Positions 50,337 to 64,000 of a stretch of 64,000 nucleotides of DNA are shown here, piece by piece. The DNA lies in the NCBI GenBank assembly GCA_902598825.1, contig CACKDD010000004.1:1-64000 (forward strand). The letters are read 5' to 3'. Position numbers and translations under genes: made by a program. Under the pieces are notes generated by a model that searched no databases, was not told where the DNA came from, and worked only from the letters and a program-made list of their open reading frames with translations. The stretch comes from an uncultured Pelagibacteraceae bacterium (GTDB lineage Bacteria; Pseudomonadota; Alphaproteobacteria; Pelagibacterales; Pelagibacteraceae). Numbering within the stretch: the stretch's first letter is position 1; every line of letters starts with the position of its first letter.

Positions 50337-52115
50337 TTAGTTGATATTTTGCTTTTTTTTTAACTCTTTTAGCTCATTAAATGTTGCTTCACTCAAATCT
50401 TTAGAGAACTTCGATTCTAATTCCTGAATTCTATATTCTAAATCGTAATTATTAAGATCTCGATTAATATCCTCTAATATTTCAATAACAGCATTTTCAT
50501 CTTCAAGTTTATTTTTTAAAATATGTTTTATTGGAGCAAATTTATTTATTTTATCAATCAATTGTGAGTCTATATCTAGATCACTAATTGAGATTTTTTG
50601 TTCAGATCTTAACTTCAACATAATCTTTTCGAAAATTTGCTTGTTTACTTCAGTGAATAACTTAACATTTTCAATCAAATGAATGTTTTCCTGCATCAAT
50701 TTTAGATTTGTCATAACAAGATAAATTAATGAAAATTCTTTTAACTCAACCCCAGTCAAAGATTGACTTTCAGTAAAATATTTTTTTGTAGACTCTAATG
50801 ATCTAGTTTTTTTAATATAAAAGTTTTTTCTATTTTGAATAGTGTGTGGAGTAAGCTCAGAAATCTTCTCTAAGAAATACTCTAAAACATATTTTTTTAT
50901 ATAATCATCTTTGATGGTATTTGCTATGGCTCTTAATTTCTTATCAAAAATTGCCAAAGAAGATGGATTATTTTCAGTTTGTTTTTTATAATGGCTAAAT
51001 ATGAATTGATGTATAGAGATTTTACTTTGTTTAGTAAAATCAATAAAATAATTTTTTCCATTTTTATTTACAAAACTATCAGGGTCTTCTTTATCTGGTA
51101 AAAATAAAAATGAAATTTGTTTTTCAGGTTTTAAATCTTTTATAGAATTTTCTGCTGCTCTTAAAGCTGCTTTATAGCCACTCTCATCACCATCGAAACA
51201 AATAATTATATCATCAAAAAACTGATTTAAAGTTAAGATCTGTTTGTCTGTTAAAGAAGTACCGAGATTAGCTACAGCATTTTCAATACCATTTTTGCTT
51301 AAGCCTACAACATCCATATAACCCTCAACTAAATAAATATTACTTAATTTATTAGATAACTTTCTTGCTAAATCTAAATTATATAAATTTGAACCTTTCT
51401 TAAAAAACATTGTTTCAGGAGAATTAATATATTTTGCTAAATAATCTAATTGCTCAATAATTCTTCCACCCAACGCGATGGGTTGACCTGAAATATTGTT
51501 GATTGGAAAAATTAATCTTCCCCTAAATCTTTCAATAAATATTTTCTTTTTTTCATCTAAGTAAAACAAACCACTATCAACTAGTGTTTGTTCGCTAAAT
51601 TGATCTTTTAATTTATCAAAAAAATTTGGATTTTTTTCTATATAGCCAATTTTAAATTTCTTAACTTCTTCTTTACCTAAAGATCTATTTTTTAAATAAT
51701 CTCTTGCATTGAAACAGGCATTATTTTTTAATAACTCGTTATGATAATAATTAACATACTGGCTGTATATAGATAAGTATTCCTTCCACTTTTTTTCTCT
51801 TTCCTCATCTTGTTTAGAAAACATGTAGGGCTGCATCCCTGCAAGTTGAGCCAAATGTTTTACTGCTTCACCAAATTTAAAGTTTTGAGTTTTCATTACA
51901 AAATCAAAAATATTTCCATGTTCAGATGTTGCAAAACAATGATAAAACTCTTTTTCATCATTAACAGTAAATGACGGTGTTTTTTCATTTTTAAATGGAG
52001 ATAAGCCTACATACTCTTTACCTCTTTTTTTTAAAGCAACTGATTTTGAAACAACTGTAGAAACTTTTAATCTTGTTTTAATTTCATCGAGATATTCTTT
52101 AGGATATTTCATCAA
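50337..52115 (-). CDS. dnaG: DNA primase
   Basis: GLSPFKNEKTPSFTVN, LVEGYMDVVGL, CFDGDESGYKAALRA. Confidence 0.95.
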   Translation of the reverse strand: MMKYPKEYLDEIKTRLKVSTVVSKSVALKKRGKEYVGLSPFKNEKTPSFTVNDEKEFYHCFATSEHGNIFDFVMKTQNFKFGEAVKHLAQLAGMQPYMFSKQDEEREKKWKEYLSIYSQYVNYYHNELLKNNACFNARDYLKNRSLGKEEVKKFKIGYIEKNPNFFDKLKDQFSEQTLVDSGLFYLDEKKKIFIERFRGRLIFPINNISGQPIALGGRIIEQLDYLAKYINSPETMFFKKGSNLYNLDLARKLSNKLSNIYLVEGYMDVVGLSKNGIENAVANLGTSLTDKQILTLNQFFDDIIICFDGDESGYKAALRAAENSIKDLKPEKQISFLFLPDKEDPDSFVNKNGKNYFIDFTKQSKISIHQFIFSHYKKQTENNPSSLAIFDKKLRAIANTIKDDYIKKYVLEYFLEKISELTPHTIQNRKNFYIKKTRSLESTKKYFTESQSLTGVELKEFSLIYLVMTNLKLMQENIHLIENVKLFTEVNKQIFEKIMLKLRSEQKISISDLDIDSQLIDKINKFAPIKHILKNKLEDENAVIEILEDINRDLNNYDLEYRIQELESKFSKDLSEATFNELKELKKKQNIN

Positions 52116-52573
52116 CTATTTAATAATTCTTTAATAAGAAGACCAGCTTTAGAAAAGTCAATTTCATCAGAATGTAATTTTTTTAGTTCACCCATTACTT
52201 TTCCCATATCTTTTACAGAGCTTGCTCCAAGCCTGGTGATTGTGTCAGTGCATATTTTTTTGGTTTCTTCTTCGCTTAATTGTTTAGGTAAAAATCCTGT
52301 TAGAATGTCATACTCACTTTGCTCAACCTCTAAAAGATCTTTTCTGTTATTTTTTTTGTAAATATCAATCGATTCGGCTCTTTGTTTAACCATTTTTTTT
52401 AGAAGCTTTTTAATGTCCTCATCATCTGTTTCTTTTTTATTTGGGCCTGATCTGTTTGTTATGTCTAGATCCTTTATAGAGGACAAAATTAACCTATAAG
52501 TTGATATTTTAGTTTTATCTTTGGCTTTCAAGGCATTTTTGTATTCAGTTTCAATTGTTTCTTTTAAAGGCAT
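52112..52573 (-). CDS. GatB/YqeY domain protein
   Basis: YRLILSSIKDLDI, VKDMGKVMGELKK. Confidence 0.9.
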   Translation of the reverse strand: MPLKETIETEYKNALKAKDKTKISTYRLILSSIKDLDITNRSGPNKKETDDEDIKKLLKKMVKQRAESIDIYKKNNRKDLLEVEQSEYDILTGFLPKQLSEEETKKICTDTITRLGASSVKDMGKVMGELKKLHSDEIDFSKAGLLIKELLNS

Positions 52574-52697
52574 ATTTTTAATTTACTGCAAAGAAAAAAA
52601 TCTTCAAAAGAAAAATTGTTTTTTTACAATTTTATAATACATCTCTGTTGCGATAATAAATCAATTATTGTATTAACCTTTAACTTATGAGTTGTAA

Positions 52698-53891
52698 TTG
52701 ATCAAAAAAGTAAAAAAAACTCACTCAAAAAATTCTCAAATTAATACAGGTATTTTAGTTCTTGAAAATAAGAAAGTTTTTAAGGGTATTGGGATAGGTT
52801 ACCAAGGGGAAGCAACTGGAGAGGTTTGTTTTAATACCTCATTAACGGGATACCAAGAAATAATATCAGACCCATCCTATGCGGGACAAATTATAAACTT
52901 TACATTTCCACATATTGGCAATGTTGGAACTAACAAAGAAGATTTTGAGTCTGATAAAATTTGGACTAAAGGGGTAATTTTTAATTCAGAAATAACTTCA
53001 CCATCAAATTATAGATCTTTTCAACATTTAGATGCTTGGCTTAAAAAAAATAAAATAGTTGGAATTACAGGACTGGATACTAGAAGTTTAACTAATTTTA
53101 TCAGAGACAAAGGTGCTCCAAAGGGGACTATTGCTTACTCAAAAAAAGGAAGATTTAATATTAGTAAGCTTACAAACTTAACAATAAAGTGGAGTGGATT
53201 AAAAAATTTAGATCTTGCAGAAGCTGTGACCACACCAAAGAATTATATTTGGAAAGGACTAAAAACGTGGAAAAAAGAAATAGGTTATAAAAAAAATACT
53301 AAAAATTCTTTTCATGTAGTGGCCATAGATTATGGAATCAAAAAAAATATTCTTAGGTATTTTTCTGACTTTAAATGCAAAGTCACTGTAGTTTCGTGTA
53401 AGACATCTGCTAAAAATATTTTATCTCTTAAACCTAATGGTATATTTTTATCAAATGGGCCTGGAGATCCAGCTGCAACCGGAAAATATGCCATTAAAAT
53501 AGTTAAAAGTCTTATTGAAAAAAAATTACCTTTATTTGGTATTTGTCTTGGTCATCAAATACTTGCACTAGCATTAGGTGGCAAAACGAAGAAAATGAAA
53601 TTAGGGCATAGAGGTGCAAACCACCCAGTTAAAAATTTAATTCATGACAATGTAGAAATTACTAGTCAAAACCATGGTTTTGAAGTTGTCAAAGAAAGTT
53701 TACCAAAAAATATTGAGGTCACTCATAAATCTCTATTCGATAACAGTATTGAGGGTATTAAATTAAAAAATAATCCAGTGTTTTCTGTTCAGTACCATCC
53801 AGAGTCAAACCCTGGACCACAAGACAGCGTGTATTTATTTCAAGAATTTATTAACAATATGAAAAAAAATGCCAAAAAGAAAAGATCTTAA
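52698..53891 (+). CDS. carA: Carbamoyl-phosphate synthase small subunit
   Basis: [45 protein letters not shown] start. Confidence 0.97.
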   Translation: MIKKVKKTHSKNSQINTGILVLENKKVFKGIGIGYQGEATGEVCFNTSLTGYQEIISDPSYAGQIINFTFPHIGNVGTNKEDFESDKIWTKGVIFNSEITSPSNYRSFQHLDAWLKKNKIVGITGLDTRSLTNFIRDKGAPKGTIAYSKKGRFNISKLTNLTIKWSGLKNLDLAEAVTTPKNYIWKGLKTWKKEIGYKKNTKNSFHVVAIDYGIKKNILRYFSDFKCKVTVVSCKTSAKNILSLKPNGIFLSNGPGDPAATGKYAIKIVKSLIEKKLPLFGICLGHQILALALGGKTKKMKLGHRGANHPVKNLIHDNVEITSQNHGFEVVKESLPKNIEVTHKSLFDNSIEGIKLKNNPVFSVQYHPESNPGPQDSVYLFQEFINNMKKNAKKKRS

Positions 53892-56800
53892 AAAAATATT
53901 AGTTGTTGGCGCAGGGCCCATTATTATTGGTCAAGCATGTGAATTTGATTATTCAGGAACCCAAGCATGTAAAGCATTAAGAGATGAGGGATACAAGGTT
54001 GTGTTAATTAATTCAAATCCAGCAACAATTATGACTGATCCAGATGTTGCTGATAAAACTTATATTGAGCCTATTACTTTAGAGGTTTTAGAAAAAATTC
54101 TCAAAAAAGAAAAACCAGATGCAATCTTACCCACCATGGGAGGTCAAACTGCTCTTAATCTGGCAATGGAAGCTGAAAAAAAAGGAATTTTAAAAAAATA
54201 CAAAATAGAACTAATTGGAGCAAATTCTAAAGCTATTGCTAATGCAGAAGATAGAAAGAAGTTCAGAAAAAATATGATTGATATTGGTTTAGATTTACCT
54301 AAATCTGAAATTGTTAATAACATAAACCAATCTTCTAAAGTTTTAAAAAAAATTGGGTTACCTGCAATTATTAGGCCTGCATTTACACTAGGAGGTTTAG
54401 GTGGAGGAATAGCTAAGAATATAAAGGACTACTTAAAAATTATCAAAACTGGTTTGTATGAATCCCCTGTTAGTCAAGTTCTAGTAGAGGAATGTTTAGA
54501 GGGTTGGAAAGAATTTGAAATGGAAGTTGTAAGAGATAAAAAAGATAACTGTATAATCATCTGCTCAATTGAAAATGTTGATCCAATGGGAATACATACC
54601 GGAGACTCTGTGACTGTTGCCCCAGCACTCACTTTAACCGATAAAGAATACCAGGTAATGAGAAATGCCTCTATTGCTTGTTTAAGAAAAATTGGAGTTG
54701 AAACAGGTGGTTCAAATGTTCAATTTGCCATAAATCCTAAAAATGGTCGTATGGTGGTGATTGAAATGAACCCAAGAGTATCTAGATCATCAGCTCTTGC
54801 ATCAAAAGCAACTGGATTTCCAATCGCAAAAGTTGCAGCTAAACTTGCTGTTGGTTATACTTTGGATGAACTAAAAAATGAAATTACTAAAATAACTCCA
54901 GCATCATTCGAGCCAAGTATAGACTATGTGGTAACTAAAATTCCAAGATTTACTTTTGAAAAATTTTCGACTTCCCCAGCAACTTTAGGTACATCAATGA
55001 AGTCTGTTGGAGAAGCAATGGCAATAGGTAGAAATTTTAAAGAGTCGCTTCAGAAAGCTTTGGTCTCTCTTGAAACTGGCTTTTCAGGGTTAGATAGAAT
55101 TTTCGATCTAAATAAAAAACAAATTGAAAAAAAACTTAAAGAAAATATTCCTAATAAATTACTATTAGTTGCTGAAGCAATTAGAAAGAAAATCAATTTA
55201 AAAAGAATATTTGCATTATCTAAAATTGATCCTTGGTTTTTAGAACAAATAAAAGAAATAATAGATAGTGAATTTAAAATCAAAAGCAAAGGATTACCAA
55301 AAAATTTTAATGAATTAAATAAAATAAAATCTATTGGTTTTTCTGATAAAAAATTAGCAGAATTAACAAATACTTCGGAAGATGTAATAAGGCAAAAAAG
55401 AACTGCTCTTAAAATTTTACCTGTATTCAAGAAAGTTGATACCTGTGCGGCTGAATTTAAATCCTTTACACCCTACATGTACTCAACTTATCAAAGAAAT
55501 TTTTCAATAAAGTCTGAGTGTGAAGCTGATCCATCAGCTAAGAAGAAAATTATAATATTGGGAGGAGGTCCAAATAGAATTGGACAAGGAATTGAATTTG
55601 ATTATTGCTGTTGTCAGGCAAGTTTTTCTCTTAAAGATGCTGGTTTTGAAACTATAATGGTTAATTGTAATCCAGAAACAGTTTCGACTGATTATGATAC
55701 CAGTGACAGACTATATTTTGAGCCCTTAAAAGAAGAGTATGTTTTTAACATAATTAAAAGAGAAAGGGAGAAAGGTAATTTAATTGGTATTATTGCACAA
55801 TTCGGTGGTCAAACTCCAATTAAACTAGCAAAATTTTTATATGAGAATAAACTTCCAATTTTAGGAACACAATATACTTCAATAGACTTAGCTGAGGATA
55901 GAGATAGATTTAGAAATCTTCTTAACAGATTAAAATTAAAACAAGCAGAAAGTGGAATTGCAAAAACTTATAAACAAGCAATCCAAATAGCAGAAAAAAT
56001 TGGTTTGCCGTTGATGGTAAGACCTTCATATGTGTTAGGTGGAAGAGCTATGGAAATTGTTCATGAAAAAAGTCAACTTAAAAACTTTGTTCAGGAAGCA
56101 TTTAAAGTTGCAGAAGATAACCCAATTTTAATAGACAAATTTATTGATCATGCAATGGAGGTAGATGTTGATGCAATATCTGACGGAACACAAGTACATG
56201 TTGCTGGTATTATGCAGCATATAGAGGAGGCTGGAATTCATTCGGGAGACTCAGCTTGCAGCTTACCTCCAATATCAATTAAGCCTTTCTTAATTAAAGA
56301 AATTGAAAATCAAACTAAAAAATTAGCTTTAGCATTAAAGGTCAAAGGTTTCATGAATATTCAGTTTGCTATCAAAAAAGATGAAATTTATGTTATCGAA
56401 GTAAATCCGAGGGCAAGTAGAACGGTACCATTTGTTTCAAAAGCAAAAGGTCTACCTCTTGCTAAAATTGCTTCAAGAGTAATGGCTGGAGAAAAATTAT
56501 CTAAGTTTAATTTAAGAGATAAATCCAATGGTATGTTTGCTGTTAAAGAGGCGGTGTTTCCATTTAATAAATTTCCTAATAGTGATTTACTTTTGGGTCC
56601 TGAAATGAAATCAACTGGGGAAGTTATGGGATTTGACAAAAACTTTGGAATGGCATTTGCTAAAAGTCAAATAGCTTCAGCTAACTCTTTACCTAAGCAA
56701 GGTCTTGCTTTTATTTCTTTAAAAAATTCTCATAAAGACGAGGGAATTGATTTGGCAAAAGAATTAATAAAACTTAAATTTTCTCTGTGTGCTACAAAAG

Positions 56801-57093
56801 GAACTGCAGAGTATATCAGAAAACATGGTATGAGATGTAAAATTATAAATAAAGTCAGTAGTGGCTCACCTCATATAGTTGATGTTTTAGACTCTAAGAA
56901 AATTGCATTAGTAATAAACACTGGAGGTGGAAATAGTGAACACAGATTAAATGATGCAATAGCTCTTAGAAGAGGAACGCTTAAAAACAAAGTTCCATAT
57001 TGTACTAATATGTCAACTGCACTTGCATGTTTAGAGGCTATTAAATCTCTTAAAACTAAAAAATTAGAAGTCAATTCTCTACAGGATATTTAA
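53869..57093 (+). CDS. carB: Carbamoyl-phosphate synthase large subunit
   Basis: 1074-aa duplicated ATP-grasp protein; [26 protein letters not shown]. Confidence 0.98.
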   Translation: MPKRKDLKKILVVGAGPIIIGQACEFDYSGTQACKALRDEGYKVVLINSNPATIMTDPDVADKTYIEPITLEVLEKILKKEKPDAILPTMGGQTALNLAMEAEKKGILKKYKIELIGANSKAIANAEDRKKFRKNMIDIGLDLPKSEIVNNINQSSKVLKKIGLPAIIRPAFTLGGLGGGIAKNIKDYLKIIKTGLYESPVSQVLVEECLEGWKEFEMEVVRDKKDNCIIICSIENVDPMGIHTGDSVTVAPALTLTDKEYQVMRNASIACLRKIGVETGGSNVQFAINPKNGRMVVIEMNPRVSRSSALASKATGFPIAKVAAKLAVGYTLDELKNEITKITPASFEPSIDYVVTKIPRFTFEKFSTSPATLGTSMKSVGEAMAIGRNFKESLQKALVSLETGFSGLDRIFDLNKKQIEKKLKENIPNKLLLVAEAIRKKINLKRIFALSKIDPWFLEQIKEIIDSEFKIKSKGLPKNFNELNKIKSIGFSDKKLAELTNTSEDVIRQKRTALKILPVFKKVDTCAAEFKSFTPYMYSTYQRNFSIKSECEADPSAKKKIIILGGGPNRIGQGIEFDYCCCQASFSLKDAGFETIMVNCNPETVSTDYDTSDRLYFEPLKEEYVFNIIKREREKGNLIGIIAQFGGQTPIKLAKFLYENKLPILGTQYTSIDLAEDRDRFRNLLNRLKLKQAESGIAKTYKQAIQIAEKIGLPLMVRPSYVLGGRAMEIVHEKSQLKNFVQEAFKVAEDNPILIDKFIDHAMEVDVDAISDGTQVHVAGIMQHIEEAGIHSGDSACSLPPISIKPFLIKEIENQTKKLALALKVKGFMNIQFAIKKDEIYVIEVNPRASRTVPFVSKAKGLPLAKIASRVMAGEKLSKFNLRDKSNGMFAVKEAVFPFNKFPNSDLLLGPEMKSTGEVMGFDKNFGMAFAKSQIASANSLPKQGLAFISLKNSHKDEGIDLAKELIKLKFSLCATKGTAEYIRKHGMRCKIINKVSSGSPHIVDVLDSKKIALVINTGGGNSEHRLNDAIALRRGTLKNKVPYCTNMSTALACLEAIKSLKTKKLEVNSLQDI

Positions 57094-57755
57094 GTATTTA
57101 CTTTCCAATCAGTTTCGAAAGTCACATAATTTACTTGGATACATCTTCTTTCTTTAACTATTTTCTTCTTTTCCATCCCATGCCAAGTATTTGGCCCACT
57201 AGTAAACAAATATCCATAATTATGCTTATAAGGAACTGTTTTAACTTTTTCTAATTTCTCGTTATAAAAATCTGTGCCTAAGTCTTCAGACTCATTTGCA
57301 TTATTTACAAAAATTAAACCAGACATTAGTTTTTCTTTAATGTCACAATGAGGCTTCAACCAAAATCCTTCTCGATCACAGATAACTTCCAAACGAACAT
57401 ATGAATTTGATAAATCTTTATTTATCATTTTTGAAATATTTTCATAAACCTCTTTTGATTGTAGTTCATTAATAAATTTTACTAAATGAGGAAATTGTGA
57501 AGCGTTATCTTTTGTTATAAAACATCTAAATTTAATTGCCTTACCTCCAGAAGAATCTCCTTTTCTAAATTCTGCAGCACCTCCATCAATCGCTCTTGTT
57601 CCATCATAATTTAGATTATGTTTACTTACATCTGGAATATCAGCTTTGACAATTTCTTCTATTGCGGCATCAGTAAGTGCATCGTAATACTCATAATGTT
57701 CAAATGGAAATTCATGTTTTTTGGATTGTTTTTGAATTGAATTGATAAAAGACAT
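57090..57755 (-). CDS. 2OG-Fe(II) oxygenase-like protein
   Basis: [17 protein letters not shown] ... [11 protein letters not shown]...RRCIQVNYV (HxD...H plus Arg arrangement). Confidence 0.65.
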   Translation of the reverse strand: MSFINSIQKQSKKHEFPFEHYEYYDALTDAAIEEIVKADIPDVSKHNLNYDGTRAIDGGAAEFRKGDSSGGKAIKFRCFITKDNASQFPHLVKFINELQSKEVYENISKMINKDLSNSYVRLEVICDREGFWLKPHCDIKEKLMSGLIFVNNANESEDLGTDFYNEKLEKVKTVPYKHNYGYLFTSGPNTWHGMEKKKIVKERRCIQVNYVTFETDWKVNT

Positions 57756-58699
57756 TAAGAATTAATTTTTTGTTTAATTATTTTTGCTACTCTATTAGTT
57801 TCATCTAGTTTTTGATAGTTCCAATTTTCCTCTTCCTCACCTAAATTTCTAATTATATTTAATTCTCTAAATAATTTTCTAAATTTTTGGAATCTTTTAT
57901 CATTTTTTTTAGGTGAAATATTTGCGACATAAATAGGTTTTCCAGTTAAAGCTGCCTCTGAAATCATTGAGCTTGAGTCACAAGTTACCACTATACTTTG
58001 AGATATTGATAAAGCAGATAAATAAGCTTTTTTATCAATATTATCAATAATTGTGTGATTTTCCCCAAAATATTCTTTAGCATAAACGATTGAATTTTTT
58101 GGTGTTCTCATAGATGGAATGACAACAAGCTGAAAATCATTTTTTTTTAAGAAATTATTTAAAAGAAAGAAAATATTTTCAATATTTTTTAAAGAATAGT
58201 CATAGTACTTAGTTGGACCACCCAAAATTAAAGTGCAAATTTTTCTTTGATCTTTTTTAATAAATAAATTTAAATAATCTTTGTTCTTAATTATTTCATC
58301 ATTTGTAAGATAGTGAATCGCACCTTTCGTATTAATTACATTTAGACCTTTTATGGAGTCATGTTCAGGAGCAACTATAAAATCAAAATTGTTGAAATTT
58401 ACTTTTGGATCTTGAATATGAATACTAATTACTTTTTTTTTAAAACTATTTTTAAGATGAATTGAGGGAATTACACTTTTGCGTCCACAAGAAATAATCA
58501 TATCAAAATCAGATTGATTAACTTTTTTGTAAACTATTTGTGAAATTGGAGTGAATTTTGGAGGAATCATTTTCCAAAAATTATTTAGTTCAACTGTATG
58601 GTGTGTAAAATCTATGTTTAAAGCTTTTGCTAAACCCTCTACTTGGCTGATCATGCCATGCATGCCTTGAGTTAATAATATACCTTTTAATTTGTTCAT
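57755..58699 (-). CDS. ELM1 family (mitochondrial-fission-ELM1-like) protein
   Basis: MISQVEGLAKAL, ISCGRKSVIPSIHLK, HIQDPKVNFNNFDFIVAPEHD, VTCDSSSMISEA. Confidence 0.8.
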   Translation of the reverse strand: MNKLKGILLTQGMHGMISQVEGLAKALNIDFTHHTVELNNFWKMIPPKFTPISQIVYKKVNQSDFDMIISCGRKSVIPSIHLKNSFKKKVISIHIQDPKVNFNNFDFIVAPEHDSIKGLNVINTKGAIHYLTNDEIIKNKDYLNLFIKKDQRKICTLILGGPTKYYDYSLKNIENIFFLLNNFLKKNDFQLVVIPSMRTPKNSIVYAKEYFGENHTIIDNIDKKAYLSALSISQSIVVTCDSSSMISEAALTGKPIYVANISPKKNDKRFQKFRKLFRELNIIRNLGEEEENWNYQKLDETNRVAKIIKQKINS

Positions 58700-58720
58700 T
58701 AATTACTATATAGCTTCCAT

Positions 58721-59668
58721 ATGAGTCAAAATCCAACTAAACACACAAAAGTGTTAATAATTGGATCCGGTCCAGCTGGTTACACGGCTGCAGTTTATGC
58801 AGCTCGTGCAATGTTAAACCCAATTTTGGTTTATGGATCTGAACCTGGAGGTCAATTGACAACAACTACTGATGTTGAAAATTATCCTGGGTTTGCTGAT
58901 GTTATTCAAGGACCTTGGTTAATGGATCAAATGAAAGAGCAAGCAAAAGCAGTTGGTACTGAGATGATAGAGGATCATATTGGATCGGTAAATTTAAAAT
59001 CGACTCCATTTGAAGCAATTGGTGATAGTGGTCAAAAATTTACTGCAGATAGTATTATTATTTCAACTGGTGCTCAAGCAAGATGGTTAAACATAAAATC
59101 AGAGCAAGAATTTAGAGGTTTTGGAGTGTCGGCATGTGCTACATGTGATGGATTTTTCTTTAAAGAAAAAGAAGTAGCAGTTGTTGGTGGTGGTAATGCT
59201 GCTGTAGAAGAAGCAATGTTTCTTACGAAGTTTGCTTCGAAGGTCAAATTAATTCACAGACGTGATAGTCTGAGAGCAGAAAAAATGCTTCAAAAAAAAT
59301 TAATGGAAAACAAAAAAATTGAAATTATTTGGGATACTATAATTGAAGACGTGATAGGTGATAAAGAACCTAAAAATGTCAAAGGTATTAAAGTAAAAAA
59401 TGTAAAAACAAATAAAATTGAAGAAATCAAAGTTGATGGTTTATTTGTTGCAATTGGTCATGATCCAGCAACTTCATTATTTAAAGATCAATTGAAAATG
59501 GATAATGAAGGATATTTGATTACCAAACCGGACTCTACTGAAACTAATGTTCCTGGAGTTTATGCTGCAGGAGATGTGAAGGACAAAACATTTAGACAAG
59601 CTGTAACCGCTGCAGGTATGGGATGTATGGCTGCACTTGAGGCTGAAAAGCATCTTTCGCATAAGTAA
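58721..59668 (+). CDS. trxB: Thioredoxin reductase
   Basis: CATCDGFFF redox motif, GSGPAGYTAAVYAARA. Confidence 0.96.
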   Translation: MSQNPTKHTKVLIIGSGPAGYTAAVYAARAMLNPILVYGSEPGGQLTTTTDVENYPGFADVIQGPWLMDQMKEQAKAVGTEMIEDHIGSVNLKSTPFEAIGDSGQKFTADSIIISTGAQARWLNIKSEQEFRGFGVSACATCDGFFFKEKEVAVVGGGNAAVEEAMFLTKFASKVKLIHRRDSLRAEKMLQKKLMENKKIEIIWDTIIEDVIGDKEPKNVKGIKVKNVKTNKIEEIKVDGLFVAIGHDPATSLFKDQLKMDNEGYLITKPDSTETNVPGVYAAGDVKDKTFRQAVTAAGMGCMAALEAEKHLSHK

Positions 59669-59669
59669 A

Positions 59670-60617
59670 GTGAAAAATAATTTACATGTTTTTTTAGGAG
59701 CAACTGTAGCTGATGCTGCAGCTAGACCATTACATTGGGTTTATAATCAGAAAAAACTACTAACTTATATTAAGGGAAAACAAGACTTTACCTTCTTAAA
59801 AAAAAATAAAAGTCCTTTTTACAATATTAAAACTGGCAAAGTTTCTGGTTATAATGAAGTTGGTCAAGTGATGTTCAAAACTTTAGTTGAAGGTCATCGA
59901 AATATAGAAGAAAGATTTAAAAAAAATATTACAAAAAATTTTGGTCCAGGAAGTATTTACTGGAAAAATTTAAATCTAAGAGCAAAATACAGAAAAGTTA
60001 AAGACTGGCGAGGAATAATAAAAGGACCTTGGATCCATCAAAATATCATTGAAACTGTAAGAAATATTAAATCTAAAAAAAAATTAACTGGAGGTAAAAA
60101 GGTAAACGAGTCTGATGGTTATTGTGCTGCTCTTCCATATTTTTTGTATGGCTATAATCTTAAAGATGTAAAAAAAATTATCTCTGCAATAACTGTTTCA
60201 AAAATAAGTCTCAAATATGCTTTAGCAAAATTTTATCTAATAGATTTAGCACTAAAAGGTTGCAAAGATCCTATAAACGAATTCATGAAGATATTTAAAA
60301 AAAATTCATATTTCAAAAGTGTTGTTGAAGATATGAAAAAAGTTAAAAGATTAAAATCAAAACCTCACCCTCTTGTGGTTAAAAAATTGGGCATGGCTTG
60401 TAGCTATCCAGGAACATTTAATAGCTCAATTCATTCAATTATTAATTCCACAAATTATAAAGGGGCTATTTTAAAAACTATTAAAGCTGGTGGCTGTAAC
60501 TGTTCTAGAGTTAATTTTATTGGAGCTTATTTTGCTGCTTTAAAAGGAATAGGTACTATCCCGAAATCTTGGATAAAAAAAACTGATTTAGCTAAAAAAA
60601 TATTAGAGCAAAAATAA
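59670..60617 (+). CDS. ADP-ribosylglycohydrolase-family protein
   Basis: LGATVADAAARPLHWVYNQ; probable GTG start at 59670 (ORF track begins at 59637). Confidence 0.7.
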   Translation: MKNNLHVFLGATVADAAARPLHWVYNQKKLLTYIKGKQDFTFLKKNKSPFYNIKTGKVSGYNEVGQVMFKTLVEGHRNIEERFKKNITKNFGPGSIYWKNLNLRAKYRKVKDWRGIIKGPWIHQNIIETVRNIKSKKKLTGGKKVNESDGYCAALPYFLYGYNLKDVKKIISAITVSKISLKYALAKFYLIDLALKGCKDPINEFMKIFKKNSYFKSVVEDMKKVKRLKSKPHPLVVKKLGMACSYPGTFNSSIHSIINSTNYKGAILKTIKAGGCNCSRVNFIGAYFAALKGIGTIPKSWIKKTDLAKKILEQK

Positions 60618-60623
60618 AATTAT

Positions 60624-64000
<3,377 letters not shown>

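Noticed and set aside
55050-55430. 126-aa minus-strand ORF antisense to carB
   Set aside because: Shadow ORF inside carB.

Overview
This is a low-GC, gene-dense window whose gene content fits a SAR11/Pelagibacter-like alphaproteobacterium. That assignment is inferred from proteorhodopsin next to ferredoxin and FNR genes, compact overlapping genes and AT richness; I ran no search. Contents in order: truncated tolC; umuDC with SOS-like promoter sites; a small glycan locus (secreted lyase-like protein, GT2, GT39-like); a dksA-like gene followed by two overlapping micro-ORFs; a GST/FNR/ferredoxin/proteorhodopsin block; prpE, pyrC, nadA-nadC, fumC, uvrD, pepP, ligA; a rearranged dcw (division and cell wall) cluster; rnpB; amidase; mlaA/mlaC; three tRNAs; rpoD-dnaG-yqeY; carAB; trxB; an aspartate aminotransferase; and a truncated uvrB at the right edge. 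I saw no mobile elements or CRISPR arrays. The best leads are: (1) a tRNA-Val(GAC) gene with perfect helices but a non-canonical T-loop and D-loop; (2) a severely shortened FtsA-like protein that lacks the actin-ATPase half but keeps a 1C-like region and an amphipathic C-terminus, with ftsZ relocated between mraZ and rsmH; (3) a near-identical 23-nt motif shared by the umuDC and mraZ upstream regions that resembles the alphaproteobacterial LexA box, suggesting an SOS/cell-division link; (4) a well-formed terminator with a competing hairpin after proteorhodopsin, and nested palindromes in its leader.
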